This document shows positions 1-8,558 of a stretch of 64,000 nucleotides of DNA, piece after piece. A model generated the notes under the pieces. The model saw only the letters and a program-made list of their open reading frames with translations. It was not told where the DNA came from and made no database searches. The position numbers and the translations under genes are program-made. This DNA comes from CBFDBF01 sp050293315. GTDB taxonomy: Bacteria; Pseudomonadota; Gammaproteobacteria; Chromatiales; Chromatiaceae. The stretch covers positions 1 through 64,000 of the forward strand of contig JBNKMS010000023.1 in the NCBI GenBank assembly GCA_050293315.1, read 5' to 3'. How positions within the stretch are numbered: position 1 is the stretch's first letter; every line of letters begins with the position of its first letter.

Positions 1-101
1 ATGGGGAGTAGAGGCCCGCTGTAGGGGGCTTTTTGGCCAAATATAGTGGGGTAATTGCTATGCGGCCATGCGGTATACTCGGGGAAGCCGAGGTATAGGG
101 G

Positions 102-130
102 TTGATTTTTTTCTGGCGGCAGTCTTTAAT
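102..130 (+). promoter_or_regulatory. Putative sigma-70 promoter of the dsrL-like gene
   Basis: TTGATT at 102-107 and TTTAAT at 125-130 are separated by 17 bases, about 95 bases before the start codon. A perfect 12-base palindrome (ATGGCCGGCCAT, 129-140) overlaps the end of the -10 box and could be an operator. Assigned by eye only. Confidence 0.4.
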
Positions 131-225
131 GGCCGGCCATAAGATAATAATGATTTAATAATACAGCCTTGTGAGGGGGGCGGCGTGGCCATCCCTGTCC
201 GTAGTTTTATATCTGGAGTGAATTG

Positions 226-2154
226 ATGAGCGAAGCAAATCAGACATTTCGACGCTACCAAGATGGCGACAATGAGCCCTATGACTGGGATCAGGATGTA
301 ATCAAGAAGGGCGAGTCGTATCTCTGCCCTACATATATTCAACGCACTCCACCATGCCAGAATGCCTGCCCCTCGGGTCACGACATTCGTGGCTGGCTGT
401 CGATTGTGCGCGGTATGGATAAACCACAGGGTGATATGCCGTGGGAGGAGTACGCCTTTCAGCGGATGACCATGTCCAATCCGTTCCCATCCATTATGGG
501 TCGGGTCTGTCCTGCGCCTTGTCAGGAGGGTTGTAACCGCAATGATCTGGATGGGTTCGTCGGGATCAACTCGGTTGAGCAGTATGTAGGTGACTGGGCG
601 CGTGAGCACAATCTGGCGCTTGCCCCTGCCGGCAAGGAGACTGGTAAGAAGGTAGCTATCATCGGTGGTGGTCCTGCCGGTCTCTCCGCAGCCTATTTCC
701 TGCGTAGACTTGGCCACGGCGCCACTATATTCGAAGAGTACAAGGCCTTGGGCGGGATGATGCGCTTTGGTCTACCTGAGTACCGGGTACCGCGCAACAT
801 ACTGGATCAGGAGGTCCAGCGGATTCTGGATACCGGGGTTGAAGTGAAGCTCAATACCAGAGTAGGTACCGATGTCTCTGTAGCCGATCTGGAGAAGGAG
901 TATGACGCCATATTCTGGGGTGTAGGCTGCATCAAGGGTAAGCCACTGCGGGTACCTGGTTTTGAGGCACCCAACTGCACCGATGGCATGACCTTTCTGC
1001 GGGCCTTCAACGACCGCAGCTTGAAGTACCTGTCCGGACGTATCCTGGTGATCGGTGGCGGTGATACCGCCATGGACGTTGTGGCCGCCTCCAAGCGGTT
1101 GGGCAATGTTGCCGACGTATCTGACGCCAACCTGCCGGAAAATGTACTTGCCGGCAAGGTCGCCCACGACGAGGCCGATGCGGCCAAGCGTGGAGATGCA
1201 GATTGCTGGCTGGTATATCGCCGGCCGATCGAAAAGGCCCCCTGTACCGCGCATGAGCTGGAGGCGAGTATCGCCGAGGGTGTTGAGATCCACGACAGCC
1301 TGGCGCCAGTTGAGGCGGTCCTGGATGAGAATGGTCGTGCCCGGGCACTCAAGGTGCAGCCGGTCGATTGGTCCTCCGGTGAGATGGTGGAGAACGGCGA
1401 GCCGTTCGAGATCGAGTGCACCATGATCGTGGGAGCCACCGGCCAGACCGGTGACTTCACCGGTATCGAGGGCGTTGCCAACGACTGGAACCAGATCGAC
1501 GTAGAGAAGAACCTGCAGGTCAAGGGCAAGCCGGGCCACTTCGCCGGTGGTGATACGGTGAACCCGGACCTGCTTACCACCGCTATTGGCCACGCCTCCA
1601 TTGCTGTAGAGGGCATTGATCAATATCTGCGTGGCGAACATGTGGATGAGCGTCCCAAGGTGGAGGGACACCACTTTGATCTGTTGCAGGAGCTGGAGAA
1701 TAAGGGGCTGTCGCCGGAAGAGTACGACCATGAGCCAACTCGTGGCACCAGCGGCGGGAAGTTTGCCATACACAACTTCGAGAATCGCGCCGATTCTGAT
1801 GTAATCAAGACCAAGGGTCTGTTCACCGCGCATTTTGAGAATGAGCTCAGAAATCAGCGTGATCAGGTGGATGTAAATGCCGATAATGTCCTTGGTAGTA
1901 TGGTCGAGCGCTTCAACGCCCTGTCTGAAGAGCAGGCGGTAAACGAGGCCAAGCGTTGCATGAGCTGTGGGCTCTGTTTCGAGTGCGATAACTGCATCAT
2001 CTTCTGTCCGCAGGATGCCGTCTTTAAGGTCAAGAAGGGCGAGCAGGCCGTCGGTCGTTATGTAGATACCGACTATGCTAAATGTGTTGGTTGCCACATA
2101 TGTAAAGATGTGTGTCCGACAGGCTATATTGATATGGGCCTGGGTCAATACTGA
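226..2154 (+). CDS. dsrL: DsrL-like NAD(P)-linked iron-sulfur flavoprotein oxidoreductase
   Basis: A 642-residue cytoplasmic oxidoreductase of the glutamate-synthase small-subunit superfamily. It has an N-terminal cysteine-rich region (CQNACPSG, then CPAPCQEGC), an FAD dinucleotide-binding motif (IIGGGPAG, near residue 145), a second nucleotide motif (VIGGGDTAMD) and a C-terminal two-cluster ferredoxin domain starting at C578 (CMSCGLCFECDNC) and C620 (CVGCHICKDVCP). The ferredoxin tail and total length match DsrL rather than plain GltD, which lacks the tail. DsrL is known to exchange electrons between NAD(P)H and the reverse-acting dissimilatory sulfite reductase DsrAB in sulfur oxidisers. 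I chose ATG at 226, with CTGGAG at 213-218 as ribosome site, over a TTG at 223. The gene stands alone, with no other dsr gene in the window, its own promoter and a strong terminator behind it. A GltD-like paralogue with another partner is the main alternative. Confidence 0.72.
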   Translation: MSEANQTFRRYQDGDNEPYDWDQDVIKKGESYLCPTYIQRTPPCQNACPSGHDIRGWLSIVRGMDKPQGDMPWEEYAFQRMTMSNPFPSIMGRVCPAPCQEGCNRNDLDGFVGINSVEQYVGDWAREHNLALAPAGKETGKKVAIIGGGPAGLSAAYFLRRLGHGATIFEEYKALGGMMRFGLPEYRVPRNILDQEVQRILDTGVEVKLNTRVGTDVSVADLEKEYDAIFWGVGCIKGKPLRVPGFEAPNCTDGMTFLRAFNDRSLKYLSGRILVIGGGDTAMDVVAASKRLGNVADVSDANLPENVLAGKVAHDEADAAKRGDADCWLVYRRPIEKAPCTAHELEASIAEGVEIHDSLAPVEAVLDENGRARALKVQPVDWSSGEMVENGEPFEIECTMIVGATGQTGDFTGIEGVANDWNQIDVEKNLQVKGKPGHFAGGDTVNPDLLTTAIGHASIAVEGIDQYLRGEHVDERPKVEGHHFDLLQELENKGLSPEEYDHEPTRGTSGGKFAIHNFENRADSDVIKTKGLFTAHFENELRNQRDQVDVNADNVLGSMVERFNALSEEQAVNEAKRCMSCGLCFECDNCIIFCPQDAVFKVKKGEQAVGRYVDTDYAKCVGCHICKDVCPTGYIDMGLGQY

Positions 2155-2181
2155 TACAGGACTGCAGTATGGGCAAGATTA

Positions 2182-2207
2182 AAAGGCCACCTTCGGGTGG
2201 CCTTTTT
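2182..2207 (+). terminator. Rho-independent terminator after dsrL
   Basis: A GC-rich stem (GGCCACC pairing with GGTGGCC) is closed by a TTCG tetraloop and followed by five T. It lies 28 bases after the dsrL stop codon, so transcription should end here. Confidence 0.9.
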
Positions 2208-2230
2208 GCTGTTTTGGACCGATATTTGGG

Positions 2231-2261
2231 TTGAATTCACCCCCCAATCTGGGCCTATAAT
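2231..2261 (+). promoter_or_regulatory. Possible promoter of the ParA-like gene
   Basis: TTGAAT at 2231-2236 and a consensus TATAAT at 2256-2261 lie just after the dsrL terminator and 36 bases before the parA-like ATG. The 19-base spacer is longer than ideal. Confidence 0.35.
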
Positions 2262-2297
2262 GAGGCCACCATTTGAGACTAGGAGCGGGGGAAGATC

Positions 2298-2945
2298 ATG
2301 CGCACAATAATGCTAATGAACGCTAAAGGGGGCTGTGGGAAGACTACTCTGGCCACCAATATCGCCACCTGGTATGCGGATTGTGGGGCCAAGGTGGCCC
2401 TCGCCGACTTCGACCCCCAGGGGGGCTCTCTGGACTGGCTAAAGGCCCGTCAGAATTATGAGGGTATCCCGGACATAGAGGCTATAGATGCCACTCAGGG
2501 AGCGGTCTCGCCTGCTCGCGGCACCGACTACCTGATTATGGATGCCCCGGCCGCTATCCACGGCAAGGAGATTAACTCCATGCTGCGACGGGTGCAGAGC
2601 CTGATCCTCCCGGTCCTGCCATCTCCTATTGATATGCGCGCCTGTAGCCGCTTCCTGGATGAGCTGTTGGCTAGTGGGCGCATCTCCAATAAGCAGACGA
2701 AGATCGCCATTGTGGCCAACCGGGTGAGGGAGAACACTATTGTCTATCGCCAGCTGGAGGAGTATCTAAAGGGCGTCAAGATCCCTCTGTTGACCCACCT
2801 GCGTGAGAGTCAGAACTATATCCGTGCTGCCGAACGGGGGCTGGGGCTGTTTGAACTGGCCCCATCCATGGTCTGGGCAGATATGGAGCAGTGGGATCCA
2901 ATTCTGAACTGGCTCGACAGCGTCAGGAGCCAGCCGAGACATTAG
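2298..2945 (+). CDS. Orphan ParA/MinD-family ATPase
   Basis: A 215-residue P-loop ATPase with the deviant Walker A motif of the ParA family near the N-terminus (KGGCGKTT, residues 11-18) and a Walker A-prime region DFDPQGGS. Family members dimerise on ATP and position plasmids, chromosomes, chemoreceptor arrays or microcompartments. There is no ParB-like gene and no obvious parS repeat nearby, and the chromosomal parAB pair is normally near gidA/atp, so this is an orphan copy whose cargo cannot be told from sequence. The protein is short, as in single-gene ParA relatives. It is probably transcribed alone from the promoter at 2231-2261. The ATG at 2298 is preceded by a purine-rich stretch (GGAGCGGGGGAAG). 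Confidence 0.8.
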   Translation: MRTIMLMNAKGGCGKTTLATNIATWYADCGAKVALADFDPQGGSLDWLKARQNYEGIPDIEAIDATQGAVSPARGTDYLIMDAPAAIHGKEINSMLRRVQSLILPVLPSPIDMRACSRFLDELLASGRISNKQTKIAIVANRVRENTIVYRQLEEYLKGVKIPLLTHLRESQNYIRAAERGLGLFELAPSMVWADMEQWDPILNWLDSVRSQPRH

Positions 2946-3131
2946 AACCTATAGACGTAGCCACGATCGCGCGGCGCTGGCCTGTCTATACAGGTTGCGG
3001 CGGATACCTGGCTGTTGGCTCCATTGTATGTGGGTGTAAGTTCGTCCGGGTTTAATTAGTTGACCTATGAGTGTTATCCGTTCCCGAGTAAAGGTAATCT
3101 GTAAACTATCGACACAAAAGAGGGGACTTAG

Positions 3132-3368
3132 ATGAAAAACATCAAGGTGCTTGGGTCCGGCTGCAAAAACTGTGAGACCACGGCTAATATTATCGCGATC
3201 GCCGCGCAACAGGCAGGTGTGGAGATAGAGCTTGAAAAGGTCACGGATGTGGCTGAGATTATGAGCTATGGGGTGATGTCAACGCCTGGGGTGGTGATAG
3301 ATGGCAAGCTGGTGCATGCGGGGGGGCTGCCTGGTCCTGATCTTGTGCGGCAGTGGGTGAGTGAATAG
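3132..3368 (+). CDS. Thioredoxin-like mini-protein with CxxC
   Basis: A 78-residue protein of the small redox-active disulfide (glutaredoxin/thioredoxin-fold) family. The redox pair is in GCKNC near residue 12 and a cis-proline region follows in MSTPGVVIDG. These mini-thioredoxins usually occur next to a permease of the family encoded six bases downstream and are thought to handle thiols or metal for it. A GGGGAC ribosome site lies just before the ATG. The pair almost certainly forms a two-gene operon. Confidence 0.85.
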   Translation: MKNIKVLGSGCKNCETTANIIAIAAQQAGVEIELEKVTDVAEIMSYGVMSTPGVVIDGKLVHAGGLPGPDLVRQWVSE

Positions 3369-3373
3369 AGGGA

Positions 3374-4330
3374 ATGTTTGAGCTGCTGGCTGATCTGCTG
3401 ATCTATCGTCTGTTCGGCCTGGATGCCTCCAGCCAGATTGGAGCCGCCCTCCATTTCTTTGTTATGGACGTAACAAAGATATTCTGCATGTTGTTCGTGA
3501 TCATCTATGTCATGGGTCTGCTCAGGGCGTTGCTTTCACCGGAGCGGGTGAGGGAGTATGTGCGCAACCGCCCCGAATGGCAGGCCCGTGGAATGGCCGT
3601 GACCCTGGGGGCGGTTACCCCCTTCTGCTCATGCTCCTCCGTGCCGTTGTTTATTGGCTTTGTCGAGGCGGGTATACCTCTCGGCGTCACCTTCTCCTTT
3701 CTGATTGCCTCACCCATGATCAACGAGGTGGCCGCCGTGATCTTGGTGGGAATCCTCGGCTGGAAACTGGCCGCGCTATATGTTACTGCAGGACTGGTGG
3801 TGGCCTGGTTTGGCGGCATCGTTATGCAGTGGTTCCGCCCGGAGAGATGGGTGGAGGAGTATGTGTGGAATATCCAGATGGGCCAGGTCGAACTGCCAAC
3901 GCCGGACAACTCCATGCAGGGCCGCCATAGTTATGCCATGGCAGAGGTGAAAGAGATCGTAGGTCGGATATGGAAGTGGGTACTGATCGGCATAGGTGTG
4001 GGTGCGTTGTTTCACGGCTTCGTCCCTGAGGCCTGGGTATCGGAGCATCTGGCCAGTGGCAACTGGTTCGATGTGCCGACGGCAGTGGTACTGGGCATCC
4101 CGCTCTATTCCAATGCTACCGGTATTATTCCGGTTGCTGAGGCCATGCTGACCAAAGGAGTCGCTATTGGCACTACCCTGGCCCTTATGATGAGCGTGGC
4201 GGCGCTCTCTCTGCCGGAGATGTTGATCCTGCGCAAGGTGGTCAAGTGGCAGGCGCTTGGGCTGTTTGTATTGGTACTGGCCGTAGCCTTTATGCTGGTT
4301 GGCTGGGGGTTTAATAGCCTGACTATCTGA
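3374..4330 (+). CDS. Permease, ArsP/DUF318 (SO_0444 Cu/Zn efflux-like) family
   Basis: A 318-residue inner-membrane protein with about eight hydrophobic segments. It carries the family hallmark CSCSSVPLF around residue 84, followed by a second repeat half with a related SNATG segment. Relatives export trivalent organoarsenicals, copper or zinc, or are uncharacterised. The cysteine-rich motif in the first half is a plausible metal or metalloid site. The gene starts five bases after the thioredoxin-like gene, so the two are probably co-translated. The exact substrate cannot be assigned. Confidence 0.8.
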   Translation: MFELLADLLIYRLFGLDASSQIGAALHFFVMDVTKIFCMLFVIIYVMGLLRALLSPERVREYVRNRPEWQARGMAVTLGAVTPFCSCSSVPLFIGFVEAGIPLGVTFSFLIASPMINEVAAVILVGILGWKLAALYVTAGLVVAWFGGIVMQWFRPERWVEEYVWNIQMGQVELPTPDNSMQGRHSYAMAEVKEIVGRIWKWVLIGIGVGALFHGFVPEAWVSEHLASGNWFDVPTAVVLGIPLYSNATGIIPVAEAMLTKGVAIGTTLALMMSVAALSLPEMLILRKVVKWQALGLFVLVLAVAFMLVGWGFNSLTI

Positions 4331-4632
4331 AATGCAATCGGTAAATGCGCCTGAGCAAGCTCTTCCCATAGGCTCTATTTTAAAATAGCCGTTCCCTGAC
4401 AATATCCACCCTGTATTCTATACAGTTACAGCCTCTTACTTGGTTGATTGGCTAAAGAAATTACCGCTATTGCCGATACTATTTTGGTGGCTAAATCCAG
4501 GATGATAGCGCACGGTAATAACGGGATGCATGAATCAGGTTGGCCATTTCCCCTACTACCAGGATCAATCATCACGGTTTTATAAGCTTAGTGTGTGAGT
4601 TTAACAATCGGCTGGGAATTATCCGGTATCTG
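4331..4632. other. Intergenic stretch with small inverted repeats
   Basis: About 300 bases with no convincing gene. It holds a perfect 14-base palindrome (CTATTTTAAAATAG, 4375-4388) that may end transcription of the permease gene. It also holds an imperfect inverted repeat formed by TTACCGCTAT at 4461-4470 and ATAGCGCACGGTAA near 4505-4518, before the GGDEF-EAL gene. Confidence 0.4.
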
Positions 4633-7425
4633 ATGAAAGTCAAACATAACTCCTTGGGGGTAAAGGTTCATGCCGGGCAGGTCAGGATGCTGTACGAGGG
4701 CCTGCCCCTGCCGATCATCGTCTCCATGGTAAACGGCCTGGTGCTTGCGGTTTTGCACTGGCCGGCTATTGAGCATGGCACTATCCTGATCTGGTTTTCT
4801 ATTCTGTTCGTAGTCAATGCATATCGTCTGCTGACCACCATCCGCTTCCGTGCTGCGGCGCCCAAGGCGGTTGATATTGGGGCGTGGTCCAACAGGGCGC
4901 AGGCGGGCATTTTTCTTTCTGGTATCTGCTGGGGGGCGGCAGGATATTTTTTGTTTGCAGAAGAAAGTCTTCCTCATCAGGTGTTTCTCTCTTTTGTTAT
5001 TGCGGGTACTGCCTCGGGGGCTATTACTACCCTCTCTTCTCTGCGCTGGGCATCATCAATTTTTGTACTGCTGGCAGTAGCACCATTGACCTTTCGCTTT
5101 TTGCAGCAGGACCATGAATTCGCGATTGTCATGGGTGCTCTGGTGGCGCTTTTCACAGTTATGTTGCTGCCCATCGCCGGCCGTGTTTATCGCAATCTGG
5201 AGGAGATGCTGGTTGAACGCTTTGAGCGTCAGCTTGCGCAACTGCGGGACCAGACCAGAAACCAGGTGCTCGAACTTCTGGCTAAGGGCGCGCCGTTGAG
5301 TGAGATCTTGGAAGACATCATATTGGGTATGGAGCGAGAGAATCCGGGCATGCTAGGCAGTATTTTGCTACTGGATGAGGATGGCAAACATCTGGTTACA
5401 GGCGCTGCCCCGACCCTGCCGGCATTCTATAATGAGGCGATAAATGGCGTGGCCATTGGGGATGGGATCGGCTCCTGCGGTACTGCGGCTTTCAGGACGG
5501 AGCGAGTCATAGTCGACAATATTCAAACCCACCCATACTGGAGTGATTACAAGCAACTTGCTGCCAAGGCCGATCTTGGCGCATGCTGGTCTGAACCTAT
5601 ATTCGCTGCCGATGGCACGTTGCTTGGTACATTTGCGATCTATCACCATCACCCTCAGAGTCCAACGGAGCAAGAGCTGTCCGAAACAGCGCATGCCGCG
5701 CATCTTGCGGGTATCGCCATAGAGCGTCACCAGGCCCAGGAGAGGTTAAGGCTTGCTGTTCTGATGTATCAGAACTCAAGTGAGGCGGTAATGATCCTGG
5801 ACCATAGCAATCGCATCGTCTCTGTCAATGCCGCCTTTACCCGGATTACCGGTTTTAGTGTGGCTGAGGCGGTCGGTAAGGTTCCAGCGCTGCTCCAGTC
5901 CAGGCAACAGGATAGAGATTTTTACCGAGACGTGTGGAATGAGGTTGTAGCAACTGGTCAGTGGCAAGGGGAGATCTGGAACAGGCATAAGAATGGATCG
6001 GAATACGCAGTTTGGCTGACTATAGATACAATCTACGATACTACGGGGGAGGTGTGGCGTCGCGTAGCGCTGTTTTCTGATATCACAGACAACAAAAAGG
6101 CCGATGCGCTAATTTGGGAACAGGCCCACCACGATAACCTCACTGGGCTACCTAACCGGCGCCTCTTCTTTGACCGTCTGGAACAGGGCATTAAGACAAC
6201 CTGTCGCGAGGGAGATCATCTGGCATTGCTGTTTATCGACCTGGACAGATTTAAGGAGGTGAACGACGCATTTGGCCACCAGCACGGTGATGAGCTGCTG
6301 GTAGAGGCAAGCAGACGCATCAAAGAGCATGTGCGTGATTCTGATACGGTAGCGCGTGTTGGCGGCGATGAGTTTACAGTCATCCTGCCGGGGTTGCATG
6401 AGGAGGCCGCTGCCGGGCAGATTGCTCAAAAGCTCTTAGAGGTGCTGAACCAGCCATTCGAGCTGGCAAACGAGAAGGCGTTCATCTCTGCCAGCATAGG
6501 CATAGCTGTCTGTCCCGATGATGCATCTAATCCCCAGGAGCTGTTAAAGAATGCCGACCAGGCAATGTATGCAGCTAAGCAAGCGGGTCGGAACAGCTTT
6601 AGTTATTTCACTAATTCCATGCAGGAGAACGCCCAGCAACGCATGCATCTGGTTCAAGACATGCATGCAGCCCTTTTGGCAGATGAATTTACCCTCCACT
6701 ATCAGCCGATCGTCAATCTTGCAACCAACTCTATTAACAAGGCAGAGGCCCTGCTGCGTTGGAATCATCCCCAATACGGCTACATTAGTCCTGTCTCATT
6801 TATCCCGATTGCAGAGGAGACGGGTATTATCCATGAGATAGGAAACTGGGCGTTCCGGGAGGCGGCCAGGCAGTTAAAAGAGTGGCGTGAAAACTATTAT
6901 CCAGATTTTCAGGTGAGCATAAACAGGTCGCCGATGCACTTCCTCAGCGAGAACCTGGTGAAGGATTGTTGCCTGGAGTATCTGCAAGAGATCGGTTTGC
7001 CTGGAGAGGCTGTCGTTATCGAGATAACCGAGGGTGTATTGTTGAACGCGGAGACGAATGTAAGTCGGACTATGCTGAAGTTTCGTGATGCCGGCGTGCA
7101 GGTTGCTATAGACGACTTCGGTACTGGCTACTCATCGCTCTCATATCTGAAGCGGTTTGATATAGATTACCTTAAAATTGATCAGTCCTTCATCCAGAAT
7201 CTGGAGACAGATGCCATCGATCTCGCCCTGTCGGAAGCTATTGTGGTCATGGCGCACAAGCTTGGATTTATGGTGATTGCAGAGGGTGTCGAGACAGAGG
7301 GGCAATGTAGGATCCTGCAGCAGATCGGATGTGATTATGCTCAGGGGTTTTTCTTCTCCAAGCCTATTGAGGCGAGAGAGTTTGAGCGGAGGTTTTTTAA
7401 GCAGGAAAACCTTCGGCACGGTTAG
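4633..7425 (+). CDS. Membrane-anchored c-di-GMP enzyme: GAF-PAS-GGDEF-EAL
   Basis: A bifunctional c-di-GMP synthase/hydrolase of about 930 residues. An N-terminal block of about six hydrophobic segments (residues 15-185) is followed by a short coiled coil, a GAF domain (about 205-365), a PAS domain (about 370-490), a GGDEF domain with intact active site (GGDEF at residues 577-581) and an EAL domain with intact motifs (EAL at 705, DDFGTGYSS, EGVET). Both catalytic signatures look complete, so net output probably depends on the GAF and PAS sensors. The open frame extends upstream to a TTG at 4540, but I prefer ATG 4633 because homology-like membrane sequence starts soon after it; no strong ribosome site decides this. 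It has no operon partner. The ligand of the sensor domains is unknown. Confidence 0.88.
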   Translation: MKVKHNSLGVKVHAGQVRMLYEGLPLPIIVSMVNGLVLAVLHWPAIEHGTILIWFSILFVVNAYRLLTTIRFRAAAPKAVDIGAWSNRAQAGIFLSGICWGAAGYFLFAEESLPHQVFLSFVIAGTASGAITTLSSLRWASSIFVLLAVAPLTFRFLQQDHEFAIVMGALVALFTVMLLPIAGRVYRNLEEMLVERFERQLAQLRDQTRNQVLELLAKGAPLSEILEDIILGMERENPGMLGSILLLDEDGKHLVTGAAPTLPAFYNEAINGVAIGDGIGSCGTAAFRTERVIVDNIQTHPYWSDYKQLAAKADLGACWSEPIFAADGTLLGTFAIYHHHPQSPTEQELSETAHAAHLAGIAIERHQAQERLRLAVLMYQNSSEAVMILDHSNRIVSVNAAFTRITGFSVAEAVGKVPALLQSRQQDRDFYRDVWNEVVATGQWQGEIWNRHKNGSEYAVWLTIDTIYDTTGEVWRRVALFSDITDNKKADALIWEQAHHDNLTGLPNRRLFFDRLEQGIKTTCREGDHLALLFIDLDRFKEVNDAFGHQHGDELLVEASRRIKEHVRDSDTVARVGGDEFTVILPGLHEEAAAGQIAQKLLEVLNQPFELANEKAFISASIGIAVCPDDASNPQELLKNADQAMYAAKQAGRNSFSYFTNSMQENAQQRMHLVQDMHAALLADEFTLHYQPIVNLATNSINKAEALLRWNHPQYGYISPVSFIPIAEETGIIHEIGNWAFREAARQLKEWRENYYPDFQVSINRSPMHFLSENLVKDCCLEYLQEIGLPGEAVVIEITEGVLLNAETNVSRTMLKFRDAGVQVAIDDFGTGYSSLSYLKRFDIDYLKIDQSFIQNLETDAIDLALSEAIVVMAHKLGFMVIAEGVETEGQCRILQQIGCDYAQGFFFSKPIEAREFERRFFKQENLRHG

Positions 7426-7463
7426 TCGCGCTGTTTTGCTTACTGCAATCAGTCGAAGTTATT

Positions 7464-8216
7464 TCACTCTAAATTAGATGGGAAAGGTCTATGTAGCTTC
7501 CATGGAACCAACATAGGTACTTTGCTCTGGTAGTTGATATAAGAATCACCATACTCTATGACCAGGTCGTTTTCCTCCAGACGCGCACCAAGCACAATCC
7601 ATGCAGTAAATAGAGTATTAAGTAGGAGACGATCCACTGTAACGTCCGGGTAGCACCAAAGTAAGATCAGGATATAAAAGTACAATGGATGGCGCACCCA
7701 TCGGTATGGTCCCCTGATTGTAAATGGCGTCGTGCGAGTGTGTGTAGCGCGGAGGTTATGCAGGATTGGTTGAATGCCAAGCATGTCAAAGGAGTGCAGC
7801 GCGTGCATGCCCCAGATGATTCCCGCTAGTGATGCGAAGAACATGCCATGCGCCAACCAGCGAGCATATCCTTCAAGACTTATTAGCGTCTGCCCGGAGT
7901 TTTGCCACAACAGAACCAGCACCATTAAGGCGATGCCAGAAGCAATAGTAAATAAAGCCCCCTGATAGTTGTCAGGTATGATTTCTGCCAGCAGTTTACG
8001 GAAGCCCCTGCGGATCATAATGCTGTGTTGGATAAAGAATATCAGGCAGAGTGCAGCATTCCACGCATGGATACCTATGGTGCCATATCCAAATTCTATG
8101 ATGGTGAATGAGTAGCCGAACAGGAAGAGGCCAAAGAGGAGCAGTGAGAGACTGCCTGCTATGGTTGTGACTGTGAGAGCCAGGTATTCAGTCAAGTTTC
8201 TCGAGGGTGTTTTCAT
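7464..8216 (-). CDS. Membrane protein of the NnrU/isoprenylcysteine methyltransferase-like family
   Basis: A 250-residue inner-membrane protein with about six hydrophobic segments. The C-terminal half has the ICMT/PEMT-fold signature GPYRWVRHPLY followed by a hydrophobic pair and an acidic region EENDL.....YGDSYINY, which in this superfamily binds S-adenosylmethionine. The substrate is unknown; relatives methylate prenylcysteine, phospholipids or other lipids. It sits in an AT-richer minus-strand group with a small membrane protein and a secreted esterase, but 37-base gaps leave operon structure uncertain. The start at 8216 lacks a strong ribosome site. Confidence 0.75.
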   Translation of the reverse strand: MKTPSRNLTEYLALTVTTIAGSLSLLLFGLFLFGYSFTIIEFGYGTIGIHAWNAALCLIFFIQHSIMIRRGFRKLLAEIIPDNYQGALFTIASGIALMVLVLLWQNSGQTLISLEGYARWLAHGMFFASLAGIIWGMHALHSFDMLGIQPILHNLRATHTRTTPFTIRGPYRWVRHPLYFYILILLWCYPDVTVDRLLLNTLFTAWIVLGARLEENDLVIEYGDSYINYQSKVPMLVPWKLHRPFPSNLE

Positions 8217-8253
8217 TGGTGTTGTTCATGCGTAACATCAAGGTTGTATGGAA

Positions 8254-8523
8254 TCAATCAACCAGCGCGAGAAGCAGGGAGCCCAACAGCAGTATCCATC
8301 CAAACCCGGATATCAGAAAGCCGGGAGTAGGTTTATCTATGGTTCGGCCTTCGACTGCCGAACCTAAAGTGAAATCATTGATCTCTTCCGGGTACCAGAT
8401 CATCATGAGCGGCAGCAGTGGACCGATGGTCATCACAAAGGCATCTTTTGATTCCATTGAGACAATGGATATGCCTGCGATGGTTAGATAGATGGCCCCT
8501 GATACCGCTCTCTTGGTTTCCAT
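8254..8523 (-). CDS. Small membrane protein, unknown function
   Basis: An 89-residue protein with hydrophobic segments at about residues 8-22, 28-43 and 70-87 and a central hydrophilic stretch containing EEINDFT and IDKPTPGF. I do not recognise a characterised family. It lies between the ICMT-like gene and the esterase gene on the same strand with 35-37 base gaps, suggesting co-transcription. The initiator may be the first ATG or the internal ATG at residue 23. Confidence 0.6.
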   Translation of the reverse strand: METKRAVSGAIYLTIAGISIVSMESKDAFVMTIGPLLPLMMIWYPEEINDFTLGSAVEGRTIDKPTPGFLISGFGWILLLGSLLLALVD

Positions 8524-8558
8524 GTGCCGCTCACATTTGCATTGCAGGTATTGATAGT

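Noticed and set aside
11..35. Possible terminator at the left edge
   Set aside because: The stem is only about four pairs with a T run; the upstream gene is outside the window, so it cannot be judged.
58..2148. Long minus-strand frames opposite dsrL (219 and 458 codons)
   Set aside because: They are mirror frames of a strongly conserved gene, with no recognisable domains or ribosome sites.
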